NCBI GenBank assembly: GCA_964632165.1
Contig: CAZWCZ010000008.1
Location: 1-54,650 of the forward strand
Direction: 5' to 3'
Source of the DNA: SIG299 sp964632165
GTDB lineage: Bacteria > Bacillota > Clostridia > Lachnospirales > Lachnospiraceae
Length of the DNA stretch: 54,650 nt
Below the pieces are notes generated by a model, which had not been told where the DNA came from, searched no databases, and was given only the letters and a program-made list of their open reading frames with translations. Positions 7,832-17,592 of this stretch are shown one piece after another. The translations under genes and the position numbers were made by a program. The first letter of the stretch is position 1, and each line of letters starts with the position of its first letter.

Positions 7832-8785
7832 TTGAAGGAAATCTTATTTTTAAAACCCGTTTTTAAACAGATGATATGGGGCGGAAATCGCATGGCAGCA
7901 GAGTATGGATATGAACTTCCGGGAGAAGATACCGGTGAATGCTGGGCAATCAGTGCACATGCAAACGGAGACGGAACAATACAGGGCGGAACTTACGATG
8001 GATGGCAGCTGAGCCGGCTGTACCGGGAACACAGGGAACTGTTCGGAAACAGCACTGAAGAAGTTTTTCCGCTTCTTGTAAAGATCATTGACGCAAAAGC
8101 AGATCTGTCGATCCAGGTGCATCCGGATGATGCATATGCAGCGGAAAAGGAAAACGGTTCCCTTGGGAAGACAGAGTGCTGGTATATCCTTGACTGTGAG
8201 GAAAATGCAACGATCGTTGTCGGACATCATGCCAAGGATAAGGAAGAACTGCGCCTGATGATCGAAGAAAACCGTTGGGATGACTTGATCGACACACGTC
8301 CGATACACAAAGGAGATTTCTTTCAGATCGAGCCGGGAACGGTACACGCCATTAAAGCGGGAACGCTGATTTTGGAAACCCAGCAGAGCAGTGACATCAC
8401 TTATCGTCTTTATGATTACGGACGTTTGCAGAATGGGAAACCGAGAGAATTACATATTGAAAAGAGCATTGATGTGATCCGGTGTCCGCAGGAAGAGAGA
8501 AAAGAAGAGTATCCTGTGGAATGCTTTGAGGGCGCAAGAATTCAGACAATGGTTTCCTGCCTGTTTTATACGGTAAAGAAGATTATGCTGAGAGGACAGG
8601 CAAACTTAGAGACAAAGGGGATATATCAGCTGTTCAGTGTAATTGACGGCGAAGGTACGCTGGACGGAACACCATTAAAAAAGGGAGACCATTTTATACT
8701 TCCTTCCGGTTATGACAGCTGTCTGTTGACCGGGAACATGGAACTTATTACATCTTATACAAAGGAGAAACAGTATCATGCATAA
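7832..8785 (+). CDS. manA: mannose-6-phosphate isomerase, class I
   Basis: About 317 residues. It interconverts mannose-6-phosphate and fructose-6-phosphate using zinc. The signature segments are all present: KPVFKQMIWGG near the N-terminus, GECWAIS, the metal-binding QVHPDD, the KTECWYIL segment, EPGTVHAI with a metal-ligand His, and the ETQQSSDITYRLYDYGR motif. The likely start is the TTG at 7832, which begins KEILFLKPVFKQ after a run of AGG-containing sites. Longer in-frame starts overlap the promoter. Its stop overlaps the DUF624 gene by 8 bp, so the two are co-transcribed. Confidence 0.9.
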   Translation: MKEILFLKPVFKQMIWGGNRMAAEYGYELPGEDTGECWAISAHANGDGTIQGGTYDGWQLSRLYREHRELFGNSTEEVFPLLVKIIDAKADLSIQVHPDDAYAAEKENGSLGKTECWYILDCEENATIVVGHHAKDKEELRLMIEENRWDDLIDTRPIHKGDFFQIEPGTVHAIKAGTLILETQQSSDITYRLYDYGRLQNGKPRELHIEKSIDVIRCPQEERKEEYPVECFEGARIQTMVSCLFYTVKKIMLRGQANLETKGIYQLFSVIDGEGTLDGTPLKKGDHFILPSGYDSCLLTGNMELITSYTKEKQYHA

Positions 8786-9482
8786 CTTTTTTAATCCGGA
8801 GAACACATTTTTTTCTGCGTTAGGAAAACTCGTAGATATGTTTATTGTTAATATTTTATGGCTGCTTTTATGTCTGCCGGTAGTAACGATCATACCAGCA
8901 ACAACAGCGATGTATTATACCGTGGTAAAAGTGATCCGTAAAGAACGCAGCTATGCGGTGAGAGAATTTTTTCGCTCCTTTAAGAGAAATCTGAAACAGG
9001 GGATCGGCTTTTCGGTTCTTTTTGTTCTCCTTTTTGTAATACAATATATCGATTTCCAGTATGCATACATGCTGATGAAAGAAGGACAGGAGACAGGAAG
9101 CACGCTTTTTGGCATCTTTCTTGTGATTGCTGTCTGTCTGATCGCAGTATTCTGTTATGTGGGTCCGGTGCTTTCAAGGTTTGAAATGAAATTCAGCGGG
9201 ATTTTAAAAACGGCATTTTTTATGTCAGCGAGACATCTTATGACTACGATAGGGCTGATCCTGATCCTGGCAGCGGTATTATTAGGAAGCTACATCCTGG
9301 TTCCGGGCATTTTCATTTTACCGGTGGCAGGAACATTGCTGGCATCCTTTCTGATAGAAAAAGTATTCAAACGATATATGCCTAAGAAAGAGAAAATAAC
9401 AGAAGAAAAAGCAGCAACGGAAGACGCAGGAGTGTCAGGGGAAGCAGATACGGAAAACGCGGATGAGTGGTATTTAGAGTAG
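8778..9482 (+). CDS. DUF624 (YesL-like) membrane protein
   Basis: 234 residues with five or six hydrophobic helices. The start MHNFFNPENTFFSALGKLVD is typical of the YesL/DUF624 family, whose members usually sit beside sugar-uptake or carbohydrate-use genes. A middle charged loop (VIRKERSYAVREFFRSFKRN) would face the cytoplasm. The last 45 residues are acidic and probably disordered. It overlaps the end of manA and is followed after 19 bp by the glycogen branching enzyme, so all three may form one carbohydrate operon. The biochemical function of the family is not established. Confidence 0.85.
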   Translation: MHNFFNPENTFFSALGKLVDMFIVNILWLLLCLPVVTIIPATTAMYYTVVKVIRKERSYAVREFFRSFKRNLKQGIGFSVLFVLLFVIQYIDFQYAYMLMKEGQETGSTLFGIFLVIAVCLIAVFCYVGPVLSRFEMKFSGILKTAFFMSARHLMTTIGLILILAAVLLGSYILVPGIFILPVAGTLLASFLIEKVFKRYMPKKEKITEEKAATEDAGVSGEADTENADEWYLE

Positions 9483-9501
9483 AGAGCGGAAGGAGAACGT
9501 T

Positions 9502-11742
9502 ATGGCAGGCTTGTTGGCAGAAAAGATGGATTGGGAAAAGGTTGAAGGGATTCTTTATTCTGACACAAAGTATCCTTTTCAGATTTTGGGACCGCATGAT
9601 ACGGAAGACGGCTTGAGGATCTGCTGCTTTTATCCGGATGCTGAGGCAGTGTCCGTAAAAGAGAAAAGGACCGGAGCGACTTTCCCAATGGAAAAATTGG
9701 AGGAGACCGGATTTTTTGGCATTCTTCTTGCAAAAGATAAGACTTTTAAATATACCTACGTGATTTCTTATGAAGATGGTACCGTGTGGGAACAGGAAGA
9801 TGCATATGCATTTTTCCCGTCTCTGCCGAAAGAAGAGTTAGAGTTGTTTGCACAGGGAATTCATTACGAAATTTATCAGCTGCTTGGAGCGCATAAAAAG
9901 AAAATAAACGGAGTAGAAGGGGTACAGTTTGCCGTGTGGGCTCCCAATGCAGTGAAAGTCAGCGTGGTAGGAGACTTTAATCTGTGGGACGGCAGAAGGA
10001 ACATCATGGAAATGCACAGTGCGTCCGGTATATTTTCTTTGTTTGTTCCGGGACTCGGTAATGGTGCCATATATAAGTACGAAGTCACTATGAAAGGCGG
10101 AGCGACTGTATTAAAGGCAGATCCGTATGCCTCTCATGCGCAGATGCGTCCGGAAAACGCATCGGTTGTATTTGATGGGACAAAATATACATGGAATGAC
10201 AAAAGCTACATGAATCAGAGGAAAAAAGCAAAGCTGCTTTCAGAACCGATGAACATTTATGAACTTCATCTTGGATCATGGGAAAAACCGGAAGATCATG
10301 AATTTTATAATTATCGGGAACTTGCGAAGAAACTGACGGAATATGTGAAACAGATGGGATATACTCATGTGGAACTGATGCCGGTTATGGAACATCCGTT
10401 TGACGGATCCTGGGGATATCAGGTGACCGGATATTATGCACCGACGGCCCGTTATGGGACACCGGATGATTTCAGGTATTTTATCGATTATCTGCATCAG
10501 AATGGGATTGGCGTGATCTTGGACTGGGTACCTGCTCATTTTCCGAAAGATGCATTCGGACTGGCAAAGTTTGATGGGACCTGTCTGTATGAACACGCAG
10601 ATAAGCGACAGGGAGAGCATCCGCATTGGGGAACGCTGATCTACAATTATGGCAGACCGCAGGTTTCTAATTTCCTTATTGCAAATGCATTGTACTGGAT
10701 CGAGCAGTTCCATGCGGACGGTATCCGCATGGATGCAGTAGCTTCCATGCTGTATCTGGATTACGGAAAGAATGACGGGGAATGGGTGGCAAACCGTTAT
10801 GGCGGAAGAGAAAATCTGGAAGCGATCGAACTTTTGAAACATTTGAATTCTATTATGCATAAAAGAAATAAAAATGTACTGATGATAGCAGAAGAGTCGA
10901 CGGCATGGCCAATGGTAACCGGAGCGGTAGAAGAAGGCGGACTCGGCTTTGATCTGAAATGGAACATGGGATGGATGAATGATTTCCTTTCCTATATGAG
11001 GACAGATCCACTGTTCCGCAAACATGCGCATCATAACCTTACATTCAGCCTGATGTATGCATACAGCGAAAGATTTCTGCTTGTTTTCTCACATGACGAG
11101 GTGGTGCATGGAAAAGGCTCTCTGATCAACAAAATGCCGGGAGAATACGAACAGAAGTTTGCAAATCTGCGGACGGCATATTTGTTTATGGCAGGGCATC
11201 CGGGAAAGAAAGCCTTGTTTATGGGACAGGATTTTGCACAGTTTGCGGAGTGGAATGAAGCAAAGAGCCTGGATTGGAATCTGCCAAAAGAGTATGAAAT
11301 GCATCGCATATTCCAGGAATACTGTAAAGAATTATATCATTTATACAAGGAAGAACCGGCACTTTATGAACAGGATTTTGCTCCGGAAGGGTTTGAGTGG
11401 ATGAGCTGCCTGGATGCTGACAGAAGTATTGTTTCTTTTGTGCGGCGTGCCCAAAATACGGAAGACATGTTGCTGTTTGTATGCAACTTTACACCGGTCA
11501 GCTATGAAAAATTTATACAATCAGTTCCGGGACCTGGGAAATATAAAGAAATCTTTAACAGCGATGCGGAAAAGTTCGGCGGCAGCGGCATGGTAAATCC
11601 TCGACAGCTGACCGCAAAGAACAGACCGTGTGACGGAAGAGAATATTCGGTTGAAATGAAGCTGGCGCCTCTTTCGGCAACCGTTTTCCGTGTAAAATCA
11701 GTTACCGAAAAAGGAAAAAAGACAGTAAAAAAATTAAAATAA
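9502..11742 (+). CDS. glgB: 1,4-alpha-glucan branching enzyme
   Basis: 746 residues. It introduces alpha-1,6 branches into glycogen. An N-terminal region of about 120 residues (N1-like) is followed by a CBM48 domain (GVQFAVWAPNAVKVSVVGDFN) and the GH13 barrel. Catalytic regions are intact: VILDWVPAHFPKD (I), ADGIRMDAVAS with the Asp nucleophile (II), MIAEESTAWP with the acid/base Glu (III) and FSHDEVVHGKGSL with the transition-state Asp (IV). The C-terminal beta domain ends in a Lys-rich tail. It is a useful internal contrast to the GH13 protein at 17593-19452, which lacks these residues. The start has GGAGAACG just upstream. Confidence 0.95.
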   Translation: MAGLLAEKMDWEKVEGILYSDTKYPFQILGPHDTEDGLRICCFYPDAEAVSVKEKRTGATFPMEKLEETGFFGILLAKDKTFKYTYVISYEDGTVWEQEDAYAFFPSLPKEELELFAQGIHYEIYQLLGAHKKKINGVEGVQFAVWAPNAVKVSVVGDFNLWDGRRNIMEMHSASGIFSLFVPGLGNGAIYKYEVTMKGGATVLKADPYASHAQMRPENASVVFDGTKYTWNDKSYMNQRKKAKLLSEPMNIYELHLGSWEKPEDHEFYNYRELAKKLTEYVKQMGYTHVELMPVMEHPFDGSWGYQVTGYYAPTARYGTPDDFRYFIDYLHQNGIGVILDWVPAHFPKDAFGLAKFDGTCLYEHADKRQGEHPHWGTLIYNYGRPQVSNFLIANALYWIEQFHADGIRMDAVASMLYLDYGKNDGEWVANRYGGRENLEAIELLKHLNSIMHKRNKNVLMIAEESTAWPMVTGAVEEGGLGFDLKWNMGWMNDFLSYMRTDPLFRKHAHHNLTFSLMYAYSERFLLVFSHDEVVHGKGSLINKMPGEYEQKFANLRTAYLFMAGHPGKKALFMGQDFAQFAEWNEAKSLDWNLPKEYEMHRIFQEYCKELYHLYKEEPALYEQDFAPEGFEWMSCLDADRSIVSFVRRAQNTEDMLLFVCNFTPVSYEKFIQSVPGPGKYKEIFNSDAEKFGGSGMVNPRQLTAKNRPCDGREYSVEMKLAPLSATVFRVKSVTEKGKKTVKKLK

Positions 11743-11808
11743 AGTATCACAAATTAAAACAGTCAGTCAGAACCATAAAAACGAAACTTTGGAAAGGTGT
11801 ATAACCGT

Positions 11809-13923
11809 ATGACAGAAAAGATAACCGATTTTTTTGGAGTAGACGTCTTTAATGAATCCGTGATGAGGGAGCGTCTTCCGAAAACAACATTCAAGGCATT
11901 AAAAAAGACAATGGAAAACAAGGAAGAACTGGACCCACAGATTGCGGATGTTGTTGCCAGTGTTATGAAGGACTGGGCCATTGAAAAGGGAGCCACTCAC
12001 TATACGCACTGGTTTCAGCCGATGACCGGGATTACGGCAGAAAAACACGATGCTTTTATTTCGCCTGCCGCAGAAGGAAAAGTGATCCTGGAATTTTCGG
12101 GAAAAGAACTGGTTAAGGGAGAGCCGGATGCTTCTTCCTTTCCGTCCGGAGGGCTCCGAGCTACGTTTGAAGCCCGTGGATATACTACCTGGGACTGCAC
12201 TTCACCGGCATTTGTCAAAGAAGATGCAGGCGGTGTGACGTTGTGTATCCCGACCGCGTTCTGCTCGTATACCGGAGATGCCCTGGACAAAAAAACGCCA
12301 CTGCTCCGTTCCATGGAAGCACTGGATAAAGAAGCAGTTCGGATTTTAAAGCTGTTTGGGCATGAGGACGTGACGAACGTTTCCTGTTCGGTCGGACCGG
12401 AGCAGGAGTATTTTCTGATTGACAAGGAAAAATTTTTGCAAAGAGAAGATCTCATATATACCGGAAGAACCTTATTTGGTGCGCTCCCTCCAAAGGGAGC
12501 GGAAATGGATGACCATTATTTCGGATCCTTAAAAGAACGGGTTTCTGCTTATATGAAAGAAGTAAATCATGAACTTTGGAAACTCGGTGTGCTGGCAAAG
12601 ACACAGCATAATGAAGGAGCACCGGCACAACATGAACTTGCCCCGATCTATTCAACTGCAAATATTGCGGTTGATCATAATCAGCTGGTAATGGAAGTAA
12701 TGAAAAAAGTGGCAAAACGGCATGGATTGGAGTGTCTGCTTCATGAAAAACCGTTTCAGGGATTATATGGCTCCGGCAAGCATAATAACTGGTCTATGGT
12801 GACCAATACAGGAAAAAATCTGCTCGATCCCGGAAAGCGTCCAAATGAGAATCTGCAGTTTTTGTTATTTGTGACGGCAGTGATCAAGGCAGTGGATGAG
12901 CATGCGTTACTGCTGCGTTGGTCTTCCTCGGGAGCAGGAAATGACCAACGGCTTGGGGCACATGAAGCTCCGCCTGCGATTATTTCCATTTTTCTCGGAG
13001 AACAGCTGGAAGACATTGTCCGGCAACTGATAGAAAAAGGGGATGCAACGGAATGTAAACAAAAGAGCTATATGAATATCGGGGTACATACTCTGCCGGA
13101 GATCAGAAAAGATGCAACGGATCGGAACCGGACGTCGCCGTTTGCGTTTACCGGAAATAAGTTTGAATTCCGCATGGTAGGTGCTTCGATGTCGATTGCA
13201 GGACCGAATACGGTTCTGAATACGATCGTGGCAGATACATTGCACGGATATGCGGACGAGTTGGAAAAGGCAGATCCGCAGAATTTTTCTGCTGAGGTAA
13301 AGAAATTACTGCAAAGAGAGCTTTCTGCACATGAGAAGATCATTTTCAACGGGAACGGCTATTCAGAAGATTGGACGAAAGAAGCAGTGGTAAGGGGGCT
13401 GCCGAAAGAAGATTCGGTTGTTGGTTCCATCCGGGCACTGACGGACGAAAAAACCGTGGAAGTGTTTGCAAGGCAGAATGTCTTAAACCAGACAGAACTG
13501 GAAGCAAGAGCAGAGATAAATTATGAGAATTATGCAAAGACCATTAATATAGAAGCAAGGACGATGCTTGATATGGTTGCCAAACTTTATATACCGGCGA
13601 TCATTCGTTATACGACGGAATTGGCGACTTCTGTCAATGCGGTACGCATGGCGTTAGGAGAGGACGATGTCGGAGTGCAGACGAAATTGTTGAGAAAAAT
13701 ATCCCGGCTGCTGGCACAGGCGGAAGATGCAGTAGAGGTACTGCGAAAAGAGCGATCGGCTGCACACAGGATTTCAGGTGCCAGGGAAGCAGCAGAAGCA
13801 TATCGCAAAAAGGTAGTTCCGGCAATGGAAGCACTTCGGGCTCCAATCGATGAACTGGAGGGACTTGTGGATAAAAAAGTATGGCCGGTTCCGTCTTATG
13901 GGGATCTGGTTTATGAAGTATAG
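11809..13923 (+). CDS. glnN: glutamine synthetase type III
   Basis: 704 residues, the length of GSIII rather than the 440-470 of GSI. It makes glutamine from glutamate, ammonia and ATP. Visible family segments: GATHYTHWFQPMTG, the SSFPSGGLRATFEARGYTTWD block characteristic of type III, the metal-binding GPEQEYFLID, HNEGAPAQHELAPI, NNWSM, and the C-terminal helical extension. The ATG at 11809 follows GGAAAGG; an upstream GTG at 11797 would overlap that site. It appears monocistronic. No nitrogen-control site could be identified in the 66 bp upstream. Confidence 0.93.
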   Translation: MTEKITDFFGVDVFNESVMRERLPKTTFKALKKTMENKEELDPQIADVVASVMKDWAIEKGATHYTHWFQPMTGITAEKHDAFISPAAEGKVILEFSGKELVKGEPDASSFPSGGLRATFEARGYTTWDCTSPAFVKEDAGGVTLCIPTAFCSYTGDALDKKTPLLRSMEALDKEAVRILKLFGHEDVTNVSCSVGPEQEYFLIDKEKFLQREDLIYTGRTLFGALPPKGAEMDDHYFGSLKERVSAYMKEVNHELWKLGVLAKTQHNEGAPAQHELAPIYSTANIAVDHNQLVMEVMKKVAKRHGLECLLHEKPFQGLYGSGKHNNWSMVTNTGKNLLDPGKRPNENLQFLLFVTAVIKAVDEHALLLRWSSSGAGNDQRLGAHEAPPAIISIFLGEQLEDIVRQLIEKGDATECKQKSYMNIGVHTLPEIRKDATDRNRTSPFAFTGNKFEFRMVGASMSIAGPNTVLNTIVADTLHGYADELEKADPQNFSAEVKKLLQRELSAHEKIIFNGNGYSEDWTKEAVVRGLPKEDSVVGSIRALTDEKTVEVFARQNVLNQTELEARAEINYENYAKTINIEARTMLDMVAKLYIPAIIRYTTELATSVNAVRMALGEDDVGVQTKLLRKISRLLAQAEDAVEVLRKERSAAHRISGAREAAEAYRKKVVPAMEALRAPIDELEGLVDKKVWPVPSYGDLVYEV

Positions 13924-13953
13924 GTTATGAAAAGATTTATGAAGTATAAGTTA
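13910..13953 (+). repeat. imperfect tandem duplication of the glnN 3' end
   Basis: TTTATGAAGTATAGGTTA at 13910-13927 recurs as TTTATGAAGTATAAGTTA at 13936-13953, offset by 26 bp. The first copy contains the stop codon of glutamine synthetase. It looks like a small replication-slippage event. Confidence 0.7.
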
Positions 13954-13981
13954 CAGGACAGAAAGTAACAGAGGAAACAGG

Positions 13982-15841
13982 ATGAGACATAAAAAGAGTA
14001 AAATGCTTTATATTGTTTTGACAGCGGTTGTACTGTTGTGCGGTTGCATGGGAAGAAAAAATCCGGAAGCTGATCCGAGTAATACTCCGACACCGAAACT
14101 GACAGAAAGCCCGGTGCCAAGCGACACTCCGACACCAATACCGGAGCCGACACCAACACCGGAGCCGACACCAACACCGGAGCCGACGCCGGAGGCAACA
14201 CCGACACCGAGTGCGACACCATCCCCTTCTCCTGCAAACGGGCAGTATGAAGTTACCGAGATGGATAAAACAATGTATGCAAAGGCCAATGTGAATGTCC
14301 GTGATATCCCGAGTACTTCGGGAAACAAGCTGGGACTTTTAGAAAAGCAGGATTCCGTACAGGTAACCGGAAAGTGTAAAGACGTTTCCTGGTATCGGGT
14401 AATTTATCAGGGAAAGACGGCATATATCCATGCGGATTATCTGGTGGAGTCTCTTCCGACCCCTACTCCGACGCCGATAGCTTCTTATGCAAATTCTTTT
14501 TGGGTCGATGGAGACACGACATATGTTCTTGATTCTTACGGACCGACGATCATAAAATGTAAAAATGGGACATATACCGGGATTACACTGAAAGGCTGTG
14601 TGTTGCCGGTGGATTTTGTATTATATGAAGATACTTTTTATGTTTATGATGAAAGCCTGAATGAACTCCGTCAGTACAGTCTGAGTGGAACACTGCTGCT
14701 GCAGATCGGAGTACCTACCGGAACGGATTATGTAAAACGGTTTGATGACACAGAAGATATTGCTTTACTGACATATGGCGGGAAAAGGCTGATCTTTGAC
14801 AGCAAAAGCGGAAATTTTAAAGAAGAAACGGCAGTAACGCAGAAGCTGTATACGAAAAATTATGATTTTGCGGATTATTATGGGGAAGATGCGGCAGGAA
14901 ACCATTATTCCATTAATACAAAATTGGCAGACGGTTATTCTGTTCTGATGGGTGAACTTGTGATCTGTGTATCTTCTGCTAAAGGAGAATGGCTTCGGGG
15001 GTATCGTCTGCAGACGGAAGAGTATTCTTATTTGCCACAGCGACCGATCCGGATAACAAAAGAGGGAGAAGTGTATCTCCTTGTTGTTACGGAAGACGGA
15101 TTTACGGTTCAGAAAGCGGAATTGGAAAAAGAAATAGAATCGGAACTGACCGGTATAAAAAAAGAGGCTAAGCGGGTACAGGCAGATTATGACTGGAAAA
15201 CAAGCTATCGTGTCAAATATGGTCTTTCTTATGATAAAGCTCTGACACTGACAAGACAGGAAGCGTATGAACGTGCCGTGGTCATGGCAGAGTACAAATG
15301 GACGCTGACGGAAAATAACATAAAGCATTCCCAGTCCAAGGTTCCGGTATTGCCAAGGTATATTGCAGCAATTGTTGAAGAAAAGAAAGGATACAGCAGT
15401 TGGTCTGTTGAAATGACGGGGATTCCGTATTGCTGGGGAGGATTCACATCTCCTTATAGGAATAAGGCAAACCAGTTTGAACGTCTGATCAGCGAGAAGA
15501 ATTATATGGCGGGGAATATTAATTGTACCGGGGACTATTTGTGGCTGACGGCTGGACTGGATTGTTCCGGATATGTCAGCACGGTGTATGGGATCGATTC
15601 CAAACTGAGCACAAGCGTATTGTCTGATCTTGGGAGCAAGGTGACGGATGTAAAGAAGCTTTCCCTGATGGACATGCTGGTAGCACCGGGAAATCACATT
15701 ATGCTGTTTTGCGGATGGCTGGATGACGGAACACTTTTAGTCACGGAGTCTGCAGTTAGGGATGGGAAAGTAGTGATCCATCCGAAGACGCTGAATTCAT
15801 TGATCGTAGATGCCACGTATCAGATGCGCTCTCCGTGGTAA
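13982..15841 (+). CDS. SH3-domain and NlpC/P60-like lipoprotein, putative cell-wall hydrolase
   Basis: 619 residues. The lipobox is LLCGC (Cys at about 21). A low-complexity linker of Pro-Thr-Glu repeats (about 35-82) spans the wall. A bacterial SH3 domain follows (about 95-155; NVNVRDIPSTSGNKLGLL, WYRVIYQGKTAYIHADYL). A central propeller-like region of unknown family comes next. The C-terminal 150 residues resemble NlpC/P60 peptidases: GIPYCWGGF, the catalytic Cys in GLDCSGYVS, and a candidate His in PGNHIMLFCGW. Such enzymes cut peptidoglycan stem peptides. The NlpC/P60 part is divergent, with an insertion between YCWGG and the Cys, so activity is probable rather than certain. Confidence 0.82.
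   Translation: MRHKKSKMLYIVLTAVVLLCGCMGRKNPEADPSNTPTPKLTESPVPSDTPTPIPEPTPTPEPTPTPEPTPEATPTPSATPSPSPANGQYEVTEMDKTMYAKANVNVRDIPSTSGNKLGLLEKQDSVQVTGKCKDVSWYRVIYQGKTAYIHADYLVESLPTPTPTPIASYANSFWVDGDTTYVLDSYGPTIIKCKNGTYTGITLKGCVLPVDFVLYEDTFYVYDESLNELRQYSLSGTLLLQIGVPTGTDYVKRFDDTEDIALLTYGGKRLIFDSKSGNFKEETAVTQKLYTKNYDFADYYGEDAAGNHYSINTKLADGYSVLMGELVICVSSAKGEWLRGYRLQTEEYSYLPQRPIRITKEGEVYLLVVTEDGFTVQKAELEKEIESELTGIKKEAKRVQADYDWKTSYRVKYGLSYDKALTLTRQEAYERAVVMAEYKWTLTENNIKHSQSKVPVLPRYIAAIVEEKKGYSSWSVEMTGIPYCWGGFTSPYRNKANQFERLISEKNYMAGNINCTGDYLWLTAGLDCSGYVSTVYGIDSKLSTSVLSDLGSKVTDVKKLSLMDMLVAPGNHIMLFCGWLDDGTLLVTESAVRDGKVVIHPKTLNSLIVDATYQMRSPW
14141..14190 (+). repeat. 18-bp tandem repeat coding for Pro-Glu-Pro-Thr-Pro-Thr units
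   Basis: The unit CCGGAGCCGACACCAACA occurs at 14141-14158 and 14159-14176, with a partial third copy to 14190. It encodes the wall-spanning linker of the lipoprotein and is likely to vary in copy number by slippage. Confidence 0.85.
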
Positions 15842-15865
15842 AAGTGAAACCCGGAAAGGGAGGTC

Positions 15866-15894
15866 TTTACAAATTCTGCAGAATGGGGTAAGAT
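15866..15894 (+). promoter_or_regulatory. putative promoter of ABC-F gene
   Basis: -35 TTTACA (15866-15871), 17 bp spacer, -10 TAAGAT (15889-15894), 60 bp before the start codon. Confidence 0.55.
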
Positions 15895-15953
15895 ATTAAT
15901 TTGGAGCTATACAGGGAAAGAAAGAGTAAGCAGAAAAAGCATGGAGGAATGAC

Positions 15954-17591
15954 ATGATACAGGCATGTAACGTAACACTGCGTCTCGGTAAGCGCGCGTT
16001 GTTTGAAGATGTGAATATTAAATTTACCGAAGGAAACTGCTATGGACTGATCGGTGCTAACGGAGCCGGGAAATCCACGTTTTTAAAGATTTTGAACGGT
16101 CAGCTGGAGCCAAGCAAAGGAGAAGTCGTAATCACACCGGGACAAAGACTTTCCTTTTTGCAGCAGGACCACTTTAAATATGATGCGTATGATGTGCTTA
16201 GTACGGTTATTATGGGGAACCAGAGACTGTATGACATCATGAAGGAAAAGGATGCCATCTATGCAAAAGAAGATTTTACGGAAGAGGACGGCAATCGTGC
16301 CAGTGAGCTGGAAGCTGAATTTGCTGATCTGAACGGATGGGAAGCAGAGTCAGATGCAGCCACCTTATTAAACGGTCTTGGCATAGATACGTCTCTTCAT
16401 TATGTCGGAATGAGCGAACTGAACGGTTCTCAGAAAGTCAAAGTATTGTTGGCACAGGCGCTTTTCGGCAATCCGGATATCCTGCTTCTGGACGAGCCGA
16501 CGAACCATTTGGACTTAGAGGCGATCCGCTGGCTTGAGGAATTTTTGATCAATTTTGAAAATACGGTGATCGTAGTATCGCATGACCGTTATTTCTTAAA
16601 TAAAGTCTGCACGCATATTGCAGATATTGACTATGCAAAGATCCAGCTGTATGCCGGCAACTATGACTTCTGGTATGAGTCCAGTCAGCTCATGGTAAAG
16701 CAGATGAAAGAAGCAAATAAAAAGAAAGAGGAAAAGATCAAGGAACTGCAGGAATTTATCCAGAGATTCTCTGCAAATGCGTCTAAATCCAAGCAGGCTA
16801 CTTCCAGAAAGAGAGCTTTGGAAAAGATTGAACTGGATGATATCCGTCCTTCTTCCAGAAAATATCCGTACATCGACTTCCGCCCGTTCCGTGAGATCGG
16901 TAATGAAGTGCTGACGGTAACGAATCTGTCAAAGAGCATCAACGGGGTCAAAATACTGGATAATATTTCATTTGTAGTAAACAGAGACGATAAGATTGCA
17001 TTTGTCGGAAGCAATACACTGGCTGCGACTACGTTGTTTAAGATACTGATGGGTGAAATGGAGCCGGATTCCGGTTCTTATAAATGGGGTATCACAACGA
17101 CGCAGGCTTATTTTCCGAAGGATAATACGCAGATGTTTTCCGTGGATGAGACTATTGTAGATTTTCTGATGCCGTTCTCGCCGGAAAAAGATGTGACGTA
17201 TGTTCGCGGTTTCCTTGGCAGAATGCTTTTTGCAGGGGAAGAAGGAGTAAAGAAAGTAAACGTATTGTCCGGTGGTGAAAAAGTTCGTGTTATGCTGTCA
17301 AAAATGATGATCATGGGTTCTAATGTTCTTGTTATGGATGAACCGACAAACCATCTTGACATGGAATCCATTACTGCACTTAATAACGGTCTGATGAAGT
17401 TCCCGGGTGTTCTGTTATTTACCGCATTGGATCATCAGTTTATTCAGACAGTGGCAAACCGTATCATGGAAATCGTTCCGGGCGGCAGTCTGATCGATAA
17501 GGTAACAACGTACGATGAATATCTGGACAGTGATGAAATGGCACGTAAGAGAACCATGATGACTGTGATCGAGGGAGAATCGGAGGATTAA
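15954..17591 (+). CDS. ABC-F family ATPase (YkpA/YbiT-like)
   Basis: 545 residues with two ABC ATPase domains and no membrane segment. Proteins of this family act on the ribosome. Domain 1 has Walker A (GANGAGKST), Walker B (ILLLDEPTNHLD) and SHDRYF, but its signature reads LNGSQ. The linker between domains is basic (KKKEEKIKELQEF and SKSKQATSRKRALEK). Domain 2 has the canonical signature LSGGEKVR and Walker B (LVMDEPTNHLD), but its Walker A is degenerate (GSNTLAATT, no GK) and its switch position reads TALDHQF instead of the usual SHD. A degenerate second Walker A is known in YkpA relatives. Two bases separate it from the GH13 gene downstream. Confidence 0.9.
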   Translation: MIQACNVTLRLGKRALFEDVNIKFTEGNCYGLIGANGAGKSTFLKILNGQLEPSKGEVVITPGQRLSFLQQDHFKYDAYDVLSTVIMGNQRLYDIMKEKDAIYAKEDFTEEDGNRASELEAEFADLNGWEAESDAATLLNGLGIDTSLHYVGMSELNGSQKVKVLLAQALFGNPDILLLDEPTNHLDLEAIRWLEEFLINFENTVIVVSHDRYFLNKVCTHIADIDYAKIQLYAGNYDFWYESSQLMVKQMKEANKKKEEKIKELQEFIQRFSANASKSKQATSRKRALEKIELDDIRPSSRKYPYIDFRPFREIGNEVLTVTNLSKSINGVKILDNISFVVNRDDKIAFVGSNTLAATTLFKILMGEMEPDSGSYKWGITTTQAYFPKDNTQMFSVDETIVDFLMPFSPEKDVTYVRGFLGRMLFAGEEGVKKVNVLSGGEKVRVMLSKMMIMGSNVLVMDEPTNHLDMESITALNNGLMKFPGVLLFTALDHQFIQTVANRIMEIVPGGSLIDKVTTYDEYLDSDEMARKRTMMTVIEGESED

Positions 17592-17592
17592 T

